Source: Nonomuraea pusilla (GTDB taxonomy: Bacteria > Actinomycetota > Actinomycetes > Streptosporangiales > Streptosporangiaceae). From it: 64,000 nt of DNA. Shown piece by piece: positions 31,552 through 40,600 of the stretch (its first letter is position 1; each line of letters starts with the position of its first letter). Location: NCBI RefSeq assembly GCF_900109355.1, contig NZ_FOBF01000011.1:62001-126000 (forward strand), given 5' to 3'. Under the pieces are notes generated by a model, which saw nothing but the letters and a program-made list of their open reading frames with translations, did no database searches and was not told the origin of the DNA. The translations under genes and the position numbers were made by a program.

Positions 31552-32697
31552 GTGAGGAAGAAGGCGGAGCCGGTGGAGCTTTCGTGGGAGCAGGTCAGCG
31601 CGCGGCGGCTGGAACGGGCCGGGCTCGGCGCGCGGTGGCGGGCGTCCGCCCCTGCGGCGGCCGCGGCGGCGATGTGCGGGGTGCACGCCCAGGTCATGTC
31701 CGCCGCGGAGCTGTCACTCGGGCTGAGGGTGCCGGGGCTGACCCGGTCGGGGGTGCGGGCGGCGCTGTGGGAGGAGCGCGAGCTGGTCAGGACGTACGGG
31801 CCGCGCGGCACCGTCCACCTGCTGCCCGCCGCGGACCTGCCCCTGTGGCTGGACGCGATGTCGTCGCTGCCGTCGGCGCGCGGAGCCGGCCCGGAGGGGC
31901 TTCGGCTGACGCCCGAGCAGACCGAGCTGGTCGTCCGGGCCGTCGCGGACGCGGTGGCGGGCGCGGAGCTGACCATCGACGAGCTGGACGAGGCCGTGGT
32001 GGCGGGCGCCGGGCCGTGGGCGGGCGACCTGGTGATGCCGGCGTTCCAGACGATGTGGCCGCGCTGGCGGCAGGTGATGGCGGTGGCGGCGCACCGGGGC
32101 GCGTTCGTGTTCGGGCGGGGCAGGGGCCGCAAGGTCACCTACACCGCGGCCCCGGCGGGGCGCGCGGCCGCGGGCGGGCGCGACCACCTGGTGCGGAGCT
32201 ACCTGTGGGCGTACGGGCCCGCCACCCCGGAGGACTTCGCGCGCTGGACGGCCGCCCCGGTGCGCTGGGCGGCCGAGGCGTTCGCGGCGGCCGGCGCGGA
32301 GGAGGTGCGGTTCGAGGGGCGCAGGGCGTGGGTCGCGGCCGGCGACACGGACGCGCCGGCGGAGCCGCCCTCAGGGGTGCGGCTGCTGCCGCACTTCGAC
32401 GCCTACGTGGTCGCGGGCAGGCCGCGCGAGCTGCTGTACGCGGGGCCGGCGGCGGCACGGGCGCTGAATCGCGGGCAGGCGGGCAACCACCCGGTGCTGC
32501 TGGTGGACGGCGTGGTGGCGGGGGTGTGGCACGGGCGCAGGTCGGGGCGGACCCTCCACGTCACGGTGGAGCCGCTGGACGAGCTGGGAAGCGGGCGGAC
32601 GCGGGCGCTCGGCGAGGAGGCGGAGCGGGTGGCGGCCGTGCTGGAGTGCGAGGCCCGGCTGACGATCGGGACGGTGACGGTCGGCCCGCACGCCTGA
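31552..32697 (+). CDS. Winged-helix DNA-binding (AlkX/HTH_42) protein
   Basis: 381 residues from GTG 31552, chosen for GAGGAGG nine bases before. LSWEQVSARRLERAGLG, CGVHAQVMSAAELSLGLRVP, RELVRTYGPRGTVHLLPAAD, SYLWAYGPATPEDFARWTAA, RLLPHFDAYVVAGRPRELLY and VLLVDGVVAGVWHGRR follow the HTH_42 family (three winged helices in tandem). Some relatives are DNA glycosylases or crosslink-repair enzymes such as AZL/YcaQ, which have a catalytic QxQ or QxD motif. Here the helix reads HAQVMSA, so glycosylase activity is possible but unproven. Confidence 0.8.
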   Translation: MRKKAEPVELSWEQVSARRLERAGLGARWRASAPAAAAAAMCGVHAQVMSAAELSLGLRVPGLTRSGVRAALWEERELVRTYGPRGTVHLLPAADLPLWLDAMSSLPSARGAGPEGLRLTPEQTELVVRAVADAVAGAELTIDELDEAVVAGAGPWAGDLVMPAFQTMWPRWRQVMAVAAHRGAFVFGRGRGRKVTYTAAPAGRAAAGGRDHLVRSYLWAYGPATPEDFARWTAAPVRWAAEAFAAAGAEEVRFEGRRAWVAAGDTDAPAEPPSGVRLLPHFDAYVVAGRPRELLYAGPAAARALNRGQAGNHPVLLVDGVVAGVWHGRRSGRTLHVTVEPLDELGSGRTRALGEEAERVAAVLECEARLTIGTVTVGPHA

Positions 32698-32703
32698 ATC
32701 ATT

Positions 32704-32742
32704 CCCTATCACTCCCTATCTTGTGCCATGATGGGGAGTGAT

Positions 32743-32746
<4 letters not shown>
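32704..32746 (+). promoter_or_regulatory. Inverted repeat covering the MerR-like gene's ribosome site
   Basis: CCCTATCACTCCCTATC (32704-32720) is complementary at 15 of 17 positions to GATGGGGAGTGATATGG (32730-32746) across a 9-base loop. The right arm contains the GGGGAG ribosome site and the ATG. The left arm is also a tandem TCCCTATC repeat. Confidence 0.65.
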
Positions 32747-33152
<406 letters not shown>

Positions 33153-33156
<4 letters not shown>

Positions 33157-33797
33157 GCGACGTTCGCGGAGGGATCTACCGCTCGGAGGCGGGCGCGCTC
33201 GCCGTGCTGCGGCGCTACGAGGAACTCCTCGCCGCCTGGCCCGTGCCCGCCGAGCACACGCGCGTGCCGACGCGCGAGGGGGAGACGTTCGTGGTGACCT
33301 GCGGGCCCGCCGGCGCACCGCCGCTGGTGCTCCTGCACGGCTCCGGCGCGTACGCCGCCTGGTTCGACGACGTCCTGGACGGACTCGGCGTCGGGCGGTT
33401 CTCGGCCGTGGGCGTCTCGCTGGGCGGCTGGCTCGCGCTCGACCACGCGATCCGGCGTCCCGGCCGGGCCGAACGGCTCGCCCTGCTCTGCCCGAGCGGC
33501 GTCGGCCGGCAGCGTGTGCTCCCGCTGCTCGCCGCGCTGCCCCTGCTCGCGCTCGGCGAGCGCGGCCGCAGGCGGGCCATGCGCATGGCCGTCGGGCCCG
33601 CGCCGGACGCCGACCCCGCCATCGGGGCGTACACGCTGCTCATCCACCGCAGCTTCCGCCCGCGCGGCGGCCGGGTGCCGTTCTTCGCCGACGAGGCGTT
33701 GCGCGGGCTGACCGCGCGGCTGCTGCCCGAGGCCGGGTACGTCCTGCCCGGCCAGACCACTGAGATCATGGAGTTCCTGGAGGCCCGCCGTGGGTGA
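33153..33797 (+). CDS. Alpha/beta-hydrolase with two internal deletions
   Basis: 214 residues from GTG 33153. VLLHGSGA (oxyanion loop) runs directly into YAAWFDDVLDGLGVGRFSAV, omitting the roughly 45 residues that normally hold strands 3-4. The nucleophile elbow GVSLGG is present. Near the end LRGLTARLLPEAGYVLPGQT lacks the strand carrying the acidic residue, and Tyr stands where the catalytic His (GHxLP) is expected. Normal length is about 280. It is open and in an intact operon, yet probably inactive as an esterase. Confidence 0.8.
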
Positions 33798-34140
33798 CGA
33801 CCGCGTGTTCGTGTACGAGCAGGACAAGCCCCGGCTGCGCGGCGGCGACGACGTGCTCGACCTCATCGGGGAGGCCGGTTACCGGGGCGCCACCTGGGTG
33901 GCGGTGCCCGTCGGCCGCCTGCCCGAGGACTTCTTCTCGCTGCGTACGGGCGTGGCGGGGGAGATCGTGCAGAAGTTCGCGAACTACCGGCTGGGGCTGG
34001 CCGTGGTGGGCGACGTGGCGGACCGGGCCGCGGCGAGCGAGTCGTTCGCGGCCTGGGTGAGGGAGGCCGACCGGGGACGGCAGGTCTGGTTCGTCGCCGA
34101 CCTGGACGAACTGCGGACACGTCTCGGCCGGGACACCTGA
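33790..34140 (+). CDS. DUF4180 protein
   Basis: 116 residues from GTG 33790, overlapping the hydrolase by 8 bases. DDVLDLIGEAGYRGATWVAV, EDFFSLRTGVAGEIVQKFAN, YRLGLAVVGDVADR, RGRQVWFVADLDEL match the DUF4180 family throughout. The family is small and cytoplasmic, of STAS-like appearance, and without a known role. In this operon it follows an HTH protein and a hydrolase. Confidence 0.88.
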   Translation: MGDDRVFVYEQDKPRLRGGDDVLDLIGEAGYRGATWVAVPVGRLPEDFFSLRTGVAGEIVQKFANYRLGLAVVGDVADRAAASESFAAWVREADRGRQVWFVADLDELRTRLGRDT

Positions 34141-34193
34141 CCGGGACGCCCCTCCTGGCCGTGGCTCGCGAGCCGCCCCGGGCGCGGGCGGGC

Positions 34194-35033
34194 TCAGGGG
34201 CGGGCGGCGGTGGCCTCGATGCCGTCGAGCAGCACCCGCAGACCCACGGCGAACGTCCCCGACACCTTCTGCTCCAGGAAGGTCCCTTCGGCCGCCGGAG
34301 GCGCGGGAGCGCGATTCGGCGGCTCGGGGGCCGGGTCCGACGGCTGGAGGGCGCCCTGGAGCCAGGCGACCTGCGGGTAGCGTTCCGGGAAGCCGGGCGC
34401 CACCTCCTCCAGCAGCGCCGCCCGTGCCTGCCACCACTCCTCGTCGGAGACGCCCGTCGCCGACGGCGCCTGCCGCGACTCCGCGACCGTCGCCGCCGCG
34501 CCCCGGACGAAGTCGTACAGCAGCGCCACCACCGCCCGCAGCTCACCTGGAGCGAGGCCGGTCTCGCGCAGCACCCGCACCAGCGACTCCAGCGCGGCGA
34601 ACTCGTTCGGCCCCAGCACCGGCCGGGCCTGCGACACCTGGAGCACCCAGGGATGCCGCAGGTAGAAGGCGAGGGTCCGCTCCGCCCACGCGGTGAGGGC
34701 CGCGCGCCAGCCGCCGCCCAGGTCGTACTCGGCCGGCAGCTCGCCCATCGCGCGGTCGTACATGAGATCGACCAGCTCGCCCTTGCTCGGCACGTACGTG
34801 TAGAGCGCCATGCCGGTGCGGCCCAGCCGCTCGCCGACCTTGCGCATGGACAGCGCCGCCATGCCCTCCGCGTCGGCCAGGGCGATGCCGGCGTCGACGA
34901 TCGCGTCGACGCTGAGGCCGGGCTTCGGGCCGGGCCGCGCCTCGGCGGGCTCGCCGCCGCTCCACAGCAGCGCCATCGACCGGCGCGGATCGCCCTGCCC
35001 GGCGTAGACGACCAACCCCGTGCCTCCCGCCAC
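34194..35033 (-). CDS. TetR-family regulator (TetR_C type)
   Basis: 279 residues from GTG 35033; a TTG at 35015 with GGGAGG ahead is an alternative start. HTH: SVDAIVDAGIALADAEGMAA, LSMRKVGERLGRTGMALYTY, VPSKGELVDLMYDRA, i.e. TetR class with a tetracycline-repressor-like C-terminal domain (WRAALTAWAERTLAFYLRHP, LYDFVRGAAATVAESR). A Pro/Ala-rich segment at about 232-250 lengthens it. Only 10 bases separate it from a truncated hydrolase remnant upstream on the same strand, probably its former operon partner. Confidence 0.85.
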   Translation of the reverse strand: MAGGTGLVVYAGQGDPRRSMALLWSGGEPAEARPGPKPGLSVDAIVDAGIALADAEGMAALSMRKVGERLGRTGMALYTYVPSKGELVDLMYDRAMGELPAEYDLGGGWRAALTAWAERTLAFYLRHPWVLQVSQARPVLGPNEFAALESLVRVLRETGLAPGELRAVVALLYDFVRGAAATVAESRQAPSATGVSDEEWWQARAALLEEVAPGFPERYPQVAWLQGALQPSDPAPEPPNRAPAPPAAEGTFLEQKVSGTFAVGLRVLLDGIEATAARP

Positions 35034-35042
35034 AAGATCTCT

Positions 35043-35228
35043 TTACGTCATAAGCCTATCAGCGGGACGTGACCAGGACGGGGCGGCCGAGCGGTGCGGC
35101 GGCAGCGGCAGCGGCTCCCCCAGCAGGAACGACGTGACCGCCCGGTCGTGGAGAGCGGGACGGTCGCCCACGAGGTCGTGGCCGGCGCCGCGCACCGCCG
35201 GCATGACGGCGCCCGGCAGCACGTCAGT
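35043..35228 (-). pseudogene. Alpha/beta-hydrolase C-terminal remnant
   Basis: The minus strand reads LPGAVMPAVRGAGHDLVGDR, PALHDRAVTSFLLGEPLPLP then a stop at 35045-35043. GAGHDLVxDRP is the catalytic-His end of an alpha/beta hydrolase. The remaining nine tenths are absent, replaced by the RDD gene, whose stop lies at its left limit. Confidence 0.5.
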
Positions 35229-35931
35229 CCCGGTCGGCGGCGGGCCCGGCCGCTGTCACGACCCTCGCGTGGGTGACGTGGTCGAGGAGCCGGCGCCGTT
35301 CCCCGGAGAGGAAGGGCAGCCAGTCCAGCCAGGCGGCCGGGCCGAGCAGGAACGACAGGCGGCGTACCAGGGCCTGGCCCGGTCGTAACAGCAGCCCCGC
35401 CTCGGTGACGACGCGCAGCCCCGCCAGCCGCTTGCCCGGCGTCGCCCCGGACCGGCTCTCCAGCAGCGCCAGGCCCACGATCGACCAGGCGAGCGCGAGC
35501 GGCAGGCCGATCGCGTGCAGCAGCCCGCCGTCGTCCTGCGAGCAGGCGGTGGGCAGCAGCGAGACGCAGAAGTCGCGGCTGCGCACGTACACGAACGGCG
35601 GGAACGCGCCCGCGATCGTCCCGCCCCGGCTCGCGCTCTGGACCAGCAGTCCCACGGCGACGGCGACGAGCGGCAGGTTGTCGACCAGCGCCGCCCCGAT
35701 CCGGCGGCCGAACGACGCCTCGGCGGCGGACCCTCCACGGGTGAAGGCCTCCGCCGCGTGTTCGGGGTCGCCCAGCCGGGCGAGGGCGTCGTCGAGGTCG
35801 CCCGCCTCCGCCGCGTCGGTCAGGTGCTCGACCAGTTCGGCCCGCCGCCGGGCGCGTTCGGCGGCGGAGCAGGCCAGCCGCCGTTCGAACGCGTCGGCGT
35901 AGTGGTCGATGCGGCGCTGGTCGTCGTTCAT
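35224..35931 (-). CDS. HAAS-RDD membrane protein under PadR control
   Basis: 235 residues from ATG 35931, overlapping the PadR stop as ATGA. Residues 1-65 form a helical HAAS-like segment (RIDHYADAFERRLACSAAER, LVEHLTDAAEAGDLDDALAR, LGDPEHAAEAF). The RDD domain follows (FGRRIGAALVDNLPLVAVAV, SGATPGKRLAGLRVVTEAGL) with three membrane helices at about 85-105, 150-175 and 195-215. PadR-HAAS pairs are a recurring regulator/effector module in which the membrane protein is thought to signal to PadR. Confidence 0.85.
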   Translation of the reverse strand: MNDDQRRIDHYADAFERRLACSAAERARRRAELVEHLTDAAEAGDLDDALARLGDPEHAAEAFTRGGSAAEASFGRRIGAALVDNLPLVAVAVGLLVQSASRGGTIAGAFPPFVYVRSRDFCVSLLPTACSQDDGGLLHAIGLPLALAWSIVGLALLESRSGATPGKRLAGLRVVTEAGLLLRPGQALVRRLSFLLGPAAWLDWLPFLSGERRRLLDHVTHARVVTAAGPAADRD

Positions 35932-36308
35932 GTCGCCTCCTCCTCCAGTGCGTCGAGCAGGTCCCGCATGCCGTTGACCAGCCCGCTCCACTCGGTGCGG
36001 AGCAGCCTCAGGTGGTCGCGGCCGGATGGTGTGATGGCGTAGTACTTGCGCGGCCTGGCCCGGCCGTCGGCCTCCCAGACGGCCGTGATGTGACCGGCGT
36101 CCTCCAGGCGGTGCAGCAGGGGGTAGAGCGTGCCTTCCTTGATCTCCAGCACGCCCTCGCCCGCCTGCTGGAGGGTCTTCATCAGGTCGTAGCCGTAGCG
36201 GCGCCCGGTGCCGAGTATCGACAGGACGGCCAGTTCGGCGGTGCCCCGGGCGAGCTCCCGCCGCAGCCGGGCGAGCGTCGCGGATCCGGAGTCGGCGGTG
36301 TCGGGCAC
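35928..36308 (-). CDS. PadR-family regulator
   Basis: 126 residues from GTG 36308. Winged helix typical of PadR: RGTAELAVLSILGTGRRYGY, DLMKTLQQAGEGVLEIKEGT, LYPLLHRLEDAGHITAVWEA, RPRKYYAITPSGRDHLRLLR, then a short C-terminal dimerisation helix (PadR subfamily 2). The palindrome at 36318-36358, with a PadR-like core, lies just upstream and indicates autoregulation of the PadR-RDD operon. Confidence 0.92.
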   Translation of the reverse strand: MPDTADSGSATLARLRRELARGTAELAVLSILGTGRRYGYDLMKTLQQAGEGVLEIKEGTLYPLLHRLEDAGHITAVWEADGRARPRKYYAITPSGRDHLRLLRTEWSGLVNGMRDLLDALEEEAT

Positions 36309-36317
36309 GTCATCATC

Positions 36318-36358
36318 GTACGACCCGATACCTTGCGCGACAAGGCATCGGGTCGTAC
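36318..36358. promoter_or_regulatory. 41-bp PadR operator and possible terminator
   Basis: GTACGACCCGAT / ATCGGGTCGTAC (12-bp perfect outer arms) enclose TACCTTG-cgcg-ACAAGGC, close to the TACCTTG-N4-ACAAGGTA core bound by related PadR proteins. It starts 10 bases upstream of padR and ends 5 bases from the stop of the upstream GNAT gene. Confidence 0.75.
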
Positions 36359-36362
36359 CTGG

Positions 36363-36986
36363 TCAGGACAGGGTGAGGAGGGCTTCGGCGCCCATCGGCT
36401 GGTATCCGGCGGCGAGGAAGGCGCGGACGCTGGCCGCGTTCGCGGGCGCGACCTGCGCCCACAGCGGGCCGGGCGCGAGGTGCCGCGCGGCCCGCGCCAG
36501 CAGGCGGCCCGCCCCGCGGCCCCGGTGCTCGGGCGCGACCTCGACGGCCGCCTCCCACCGCCCGGCGACGCCGCGTCCCACCGTGACGACGCCCTCCTCG
36601 GACGTCCACACCCGTACGGAAGTACGGTGGCGGCGGGCCCGTACGACGCGGGGGTGGGCGCTGTCGGTGACCTCGGTCAGGGGGAGCGGGGGAGGGCCGG
36701 TCAGCGGACCGGCCAGGGCGAGCAGGTCGACGCCCTCGGCGCGGCGGCCCGTCAGCTCCTCCAGCGCCCGAAGGAACGGCGGGGCGAGCGGCGCGGCGAC
36801 GTCGTCGCCGGGCAGCCGGTCGCGGATCCAGGCGTGATCGACGTCGGCGAACACCACGTTGTGCCCGGTGAAGGCGATGACGCCCAGGTCGCGGGGCGAC
36901 GGCTGGGGCAGGACCGTGAGGGAGCCGTCGGGCGCGGGGGGACGCCCGTCCGCGGCGGCGGTGAGCAGATCGGCAAGCGTACGCAT
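36363..36986 (-). CDS. GNAT-family N-acetyltransferase
   Basis: 207 residues from ATG 36986. An N-terminal half (about 1-105: GSLTVLPQPSPRDLGVIAFT, DVDHAWIRDRLPGDDVAAPL) precedes a standard acetyl-CoA half: GVVTVGRGVAGRWEAAVEVA, PEHRGRGAGRLLARAARHLA (RGRGxG) and NAASVRAFLAAGYQPMGAEA. Substrate unknown. Confidence 0.85.
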   Translation of the reverse strand: MRTLADLLTAAADGRPPAPDGSLTVLPQPSPRDLGVIAFTGHNVVFADVDHAWIRDRLPGDDVAAPLAPPFLRALEELTGRRAEGVDLLALAGPLTGPPPLPLTEVTDSAHPRVVRARRHRTSVRVWTSEEGVVTVGRGVAGRWEAAVEVAPEHRGRGAGRLLARAARHLAPGPLWAQVAPANAASVRAFLAAGYQPMGAEALLTLS

Positions 36987-37052
36987 CCGGCCATTCCAGC
37001 ACCCGACGCCTCTCCAGGGTGAACACCCGCCCAAGGACAAGCGATCTGGCGC

Positions 37053-38321
37053 TCACCGGCTGCGGGCTGCGGCGACGACCGCCGGCACGATGGCCAGCGC
37101 CAGGACGCCGCCGCCGATGGCGAGGACAGGGTAGCCCGCCACGGCGACGACGAGGCCCGACGCCAGGCCGCCGGTGGCGCCGGCGATGGAGACGGAGACG
37201 TCCACCAGGCCCTGGGTTCTGGCGCGGGTGGCCAGCGGGACGGCGTCGGTGATGATCGCGGTGCCGCTGACGAGGCCGAGGTTCCAGCCCAGCCCCAGCA
37301 GCGCGAGGGCCACCGCGAACGAGGCGACGGAGTCGTCGGGGGCGCGGGCGGCGACGACTCCGGCGGCCAGGAGAGCCGATCCGGAGGCGGCGGCGATCGT
37401 GAGGCTGCCGTAGCGGTCGGCGAGCCAGCCGGTCAGGGGCGAGGGCAGGTACATCGCGCCGATGTGGACGGCGATCATGAGGCCGGAGGCGGCGGCGCCG
37501 TGCCCGTGGTCGTGCATGTGGACGGGTGTCATGGTCATGATCGCGACCATGATCAGCTGGGTGACCACCATGATCAGCGCACCGACCAGCACAGCTGGGC
37601 GGCGCCTCTCGACAGCCGGACGTGGCCGGCCGTCGGCGTCGCCCGGTTGCCGGTACGGCGCGGCGGCGGCTTCGGCCTCCAGAGCGCGGGCCAGCCGCAG
37701 CGGGTCGGGGCGTAGCCAGATGGCCAGGACTGAAGCGGCCAGGGCGTAGGCGGCGCCGGCGAGGAGGAACGGCCCGGCCAGGTCGGGGATGCCGAGGGCG
37801 TGAGCGAGGTGGCCGGTGGGCGCCGCGAGGCTGGGCCCGGCCACGCCGCCCAGGGTGGTGGCGACCAGCACGGTGGAGGCAGCGCGGGCTCGGTGCGCGG
37901 GGGCGGCCAGATCCGCTCCGGCGTAACGGGCCAGGAGGTTGGTGGCCGTGCCGGCGCCGTAGACGAACAGGGCGAGGAACAGCAGGACGGGGCTGCCGGC
38001 GACGGCGGCGGCGATGACGCCGACGCTGCCGACGGCGCCGGCCAGGTACCCGGCGGCAAGGCCAGGGCGGCGGCCGTGGGCTTGGGACACGCGTCCGACG
38101 GCGACTGCCGCGAGCGCGGAGCCGGCGGTGCCCACGGCGCTGGGCAGGCCGGCGAGGCCGGTGGAGCCGAGCATGTCCTGCGCGAGCAGGGCGCCGACGG
38201 TCACGCCGGCCGCCAGCCCGGCGCCGCTGAGGACCTGGGCGGCGACCAGGACGATCAGGGAGCGGCGCTGCGCCTGACGGCGCGGGAGGTCCTCGATCCG
38301 GGCAGGCACGTCAGTCGTCAC
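37053..38321 (-). CDS. MFS transporter
   Basis: 422 residues from GTG 38321, with about 12 membrane helices in two six-helix halves split by a charged loop (ARALEAEAAAAPYRQPGDAD). VGRVSQAHGRRPGLAAGYLA is the loop 2-3 signature (GrxxDrxGRR-like) and WLADRYGSLTIAAASGSALL its second-half copy. A His/Asp stretch PVHMHDHGHG between helices 7 and 8 is unusual and could bind metal. Probably a drug or metabolite exporter. Confidence 0.88.
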   Translation of the reverse strand: MTTDVPARIEDLPRRQAQRRSLIVLVAAQVLSGAGLAAGVTVGALLAQDMLGSTGLAGLPSAVGTAGSALAAVAVGRVSQAHGRRPGLAAGYLAGAVGSVGVIAAAVAGSPVLLFLALFVYGAGTATNLLARYAGADLAAPAHRARAASTVLVATTLGGVAGPSLAAPTGHLAHALGIPDLAGPFLLAGAAYALAASVLAIWLRPDPLRLARALEAEAAAAPYRQPGDADGRPRPAVERRRPAVLVGALIMVVTQLIMVAIMTMTPVHMHDHGHGAAASGLMIAVHIGAMYLPSPLTGWLADRYGSLTIAAASGSALLAAGVVAARAPDDSVASFAVALALLGLGWNLGLVSGTAIITDAVPLATRARTQGLVDVSVSIAGATGGLASGLVVAVAGYPVLAIGGGVLALAIVPAVVAAARSR

Positions 38322-38557
38322 GGGAGAGTGTTCTTTCGAGAGGGGCGACCGGACCGGACGCCGAGGGAGGCGCGGTTCCGGCACGTCGGGCCGGCGGGGA
38401 AGCGACATTGGGCGTGGCCTGGTGGGAAGCGGCAGTGCACCGCGCTCGACGTCCGCACCGTGGTGGACGACGTGGGGCACACCGGGCGGGCAGCCGAGCC
38501 GGAGATCGACCGGTCCCGCAGGGGGCCGGTCGGCGGCGCGCCCGCCCGGTCGCGGGG

Positions 38558-39346
38558 TCAGCCCCGGTGGCCCAGGTCCAGCCGGTCGAGCAACCCGGCG
38601 TCGGCGAAGGCGGCCACCAGTTCGTCGCGGCCCTCGGTGAAGTGGGCCCAGCTGTCGTAGTGGACGGGAACCACCCGGCGGGCGCCGAGGATCTCGGCGG
38701 CCTCGGCGGCCTGTGCGCTGTCGATGACGATCAGCTCGCCGTCGAAGAGGACGGGGAACCGGGGGCCTCCGGCGAAGAGGACGGCGGTGTCCACCGGGCC
38801 GAATCGGTCGGCGATCTGCCTGACCAGGTCGAGCGAGGCGTTGTCGCCGCTGACGTAGATCGTGGGCAGCCCCTCCCCGGTCAGGACGAATCCGACGACC
38901 TGGCCGGTGATCGGTTCGACCTCCTCGCGTGGACCGGGTCCGTGGACGGCGGGTACGCCCGTGACGGTGACCGTGCCGCCGCCGGGACGGTTCAGCTCGA
39001 TCGGCTCCCAGTCGGCCAGCCCCTTGGCCCCGTTCCCCAGGCGCTGCCCGCCCCCGGGCGTGGTGAGCGTGAGCGGGACGCCGGCGAGCAGCGCGCGCCC
39101 GGAGTCGTCGAGGTTGTCGGGGTGCTCGTCGTGGGAGAGCAGGACCACGTCGATACGGCCGAGGTCGGCCGGTACGGCGGCGGGGGGAGCCGTCTTGGTC
39201 AGCCGGCCGCCCGGTACGTCGTAACAGCCGGGAGCGTCGAAGGTCGGGTCGGTCAGGAACCGCAGGCCGCCGTACTCGAAAAGGGCGGTCGGGCCGCCGA
39301 GGACGCGCACGGGGATCTGCTCGGTGGTCGTGCTGAAACTCGCCAT
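38558..39346 (-). CDS. UlaG-like metallo-beta-lactamase-fold hydrolase
   Basis: 262 residues from ATG 39346. GGPTALFEYGGLRFLTDPTF, VVLLSHDEHPDNLDDSGRAL (metal motif, a variant of SHDHxDH), GVPAVHGP, IYVSGDNASLDLVRQIADRF and VVPVHYDSWAHFTEGRDEL (last metal ligands). Members hydrolyse lactones or phosphodiesters; substrate unknown. It is divergent from the CGNR regulator. Confidence 0.85.
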   Translation of the reverse strand: MASFSTTTEQIPVRVLGGPTALFEYGGLRFLTDPTFDAPGCYDVPGGRLTKTAPPAAVPADLGRIDVVLLSHDEHPDNLDDSGRALLAGVPLTLTTPGGGQRLGNGAKGLADWEPIELNRPGGGTVTVTGVPAVHGPGPREEVEPITGQVVGFVLTGEGLPTIYVSGDNASLDLVRQIADRFGPVDTAVLFAGGPRFPVLFDGELIVIDSAQAAEAAEILGARRVVPVHYDSWAHFTEGRDELVAAFADAGLLDRLDLGHRG

Positions 39347-39356
39347 CCAGGCACCT

Positions 39357-39382
39357 CACGGATTAGCAATGATTTATCCGTG
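39357..39382. promoter_or_regulatory. Operator candidate between hydrolase and CGNR gene
   Basis: CACGGAT and ATCCGTG inverted arms 12 bases apart; a third CACGGA copy occurs at about 39401. It lies 10 bases upstream of the hydrolase start. Confidence 0.5.
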
Positions 39383-39423
39383 ATGACAGTAGTGGCGTCT
39401 CACGGACGAATGCAAGCCGTACC

Positions 39424-40032
39424 ATGAGAGCCATGAGCCGCACCCCGACCGCCGAACCTGTTCTGCCGCCCGCGCCAGGGGCGGAGGACTACCTCGCCCT
39501 CGACTTCGTCAACAGCGCCATCGCGCTGCCGGGAGGGCAGTTCATCGATCTCCTCGGCACCCCGGAGACGACGAACCACTGGCTCGCCGAACGCGGTCTC
39601 GCTCCGGCCGACGCCGGGGTGCAGGAGATGTGCGCCACGCAGTTGCGCTCGCTGCGCGAGCACGTCAGGGCGTTGTTCGCGGCCCGCGTCGCCGGGCTGC
39701 CCGCCCTGCCCGCGGCTCTGTCCGCCGTCAACGACGCGCTGAGCAAGGCCCCCACCGCCGCCCTGCTGCACTGGGACGAGAAGAACGGCCCCTACCGCGC
39801 GACGCCGTGCCCCACCAACGAGATCCTCGACCGCGCTCTCGCGACCCTCGCGGCCAACACGGCGGACCTGCTCACCGGCCCCGACGCCGAACGCCTCACC
39901 GACTGCGGATCCACCCCCTGCAACCGCTACCTGCTGCGCCACGGCCGCCGCCACTGGTGCTCCGTCCGCTGCGGCGACCGCGCCCGCGCTGCCCGTGCCT
40001 ACGCCCGCCGCACCCAGCCGAAGCCAGGCTGA
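39424..40032 (+). CDS. CGNR zinc-finger regulator
   Basis: 202 residues from ATG 39424; ATG 39433 is equally possible. The N-terminal ABATE-like stress domain (DYLALDFVNSAIALPGGQFI, HWLAERGL) leads to a C-terminal zinc finger, DCGSTPCNRYLLRHGRRHWC, SVRCGDRARAARAYARR: four Cys are kept but the name-giving CGNR reads CGDR. These proteins are DNA-binding repressors; the divergent metallo-hydrolase is its probable target. Confidence 0.85.
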   Translation: MRAMSRTPTAEPVLPPAPGAEDYLALDFVNSAIALPGGQFIDLLGTPETTNHWLAERGLAPADAGVQEMCATQLRSLREHVRALFAARVAGLPALPAALSAVNDALSKAPTAALLHWDEKNGPYRATPCPTNEILDRALATLAANTADLLTGPDAERLTDCGSTPCNRYLLRHGRRHWCSVRCGDRARAARAYARRTQPKPG

Positions 40033-40415
40033 CGGACCCTCATCCCCGATTCGACCGCCGCGGCGGTGCCTCATGCGGCATCGGGACGAGCATGCTCCTC
40101 CACGCCTGGATCGGCTCGTCGGGGCCCAGGCGGGATGCATGCGCCTGCCGTCTACCGCTGTCCGGGTGGCTCTCCTCGGCGGCGTCGATCTCCACCCGGC
40201 GCATCCAGTGTCCGCCGCGCCTCTCGGCGGCTTGCGGGAACCGCGGCTTCCCGTAAACGGCCTTGCGCACTTGTGAACGCCCTTGGATGCCTGGAACCGG
40301 TGCGCCGACCAAGGCCCCACCGGTGCGACAGCGCCCCCACGCCGGTGGCGAGCGGGCGGGGTGGGCGCGGCTCTGACAAGCCTGGCCCGCACCGCCACGA
40401 CAGACGCCCGCAGGG
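40033..40415. other. Intergenic region without a recognisable gene
   Basis: About 380 bases with translations of no coherent composition on either strand. No strong hairpin was noticed. Confidence 0.5.
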
Positions 40416-40574
40416 CTAACCGTTCTGCACGGCAGGCTGTGCGCACGGGCAGGTGTTCGTCATGACCTGCCACAGCGTGCACCAGCACGTGGTGGGGGCG
40501 GGCGTCGGGTCGGTAGGGGCGACCGCGAGCAGCGACGCACCCATGAGAGCGGTGACGGCAAGACGCCGGATCAT
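40416..40574 (-). CDS. Secreted Cys-rich micropeptide
   Basis: 52 codons from ATG 40574, with GAGG six bases before it. MIRRLAVTALMGASLLAVAP is an export signal. The mature peptide of roughly 30 residues carries CWC and CPC pairs (TTCWCTLWQVMTN, TCPCAQPAVQNG) that could make two disulfides or bind metal. I know no family. Its leader holds two overlapping, mutually exclusive hairpins. It is a single gene with no recognisable maturation enzyme nearby. Confidence 0.55.
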   Translation of the reverse strand: MIRRLAVTALMGASLLAVAPTDPTPAPTTCWCTLWQVMTNTCPCAQPAVQNG

Positions 40575-40600
40575 CTGTAGCCTCTGTTCTCCTTGTAGTG

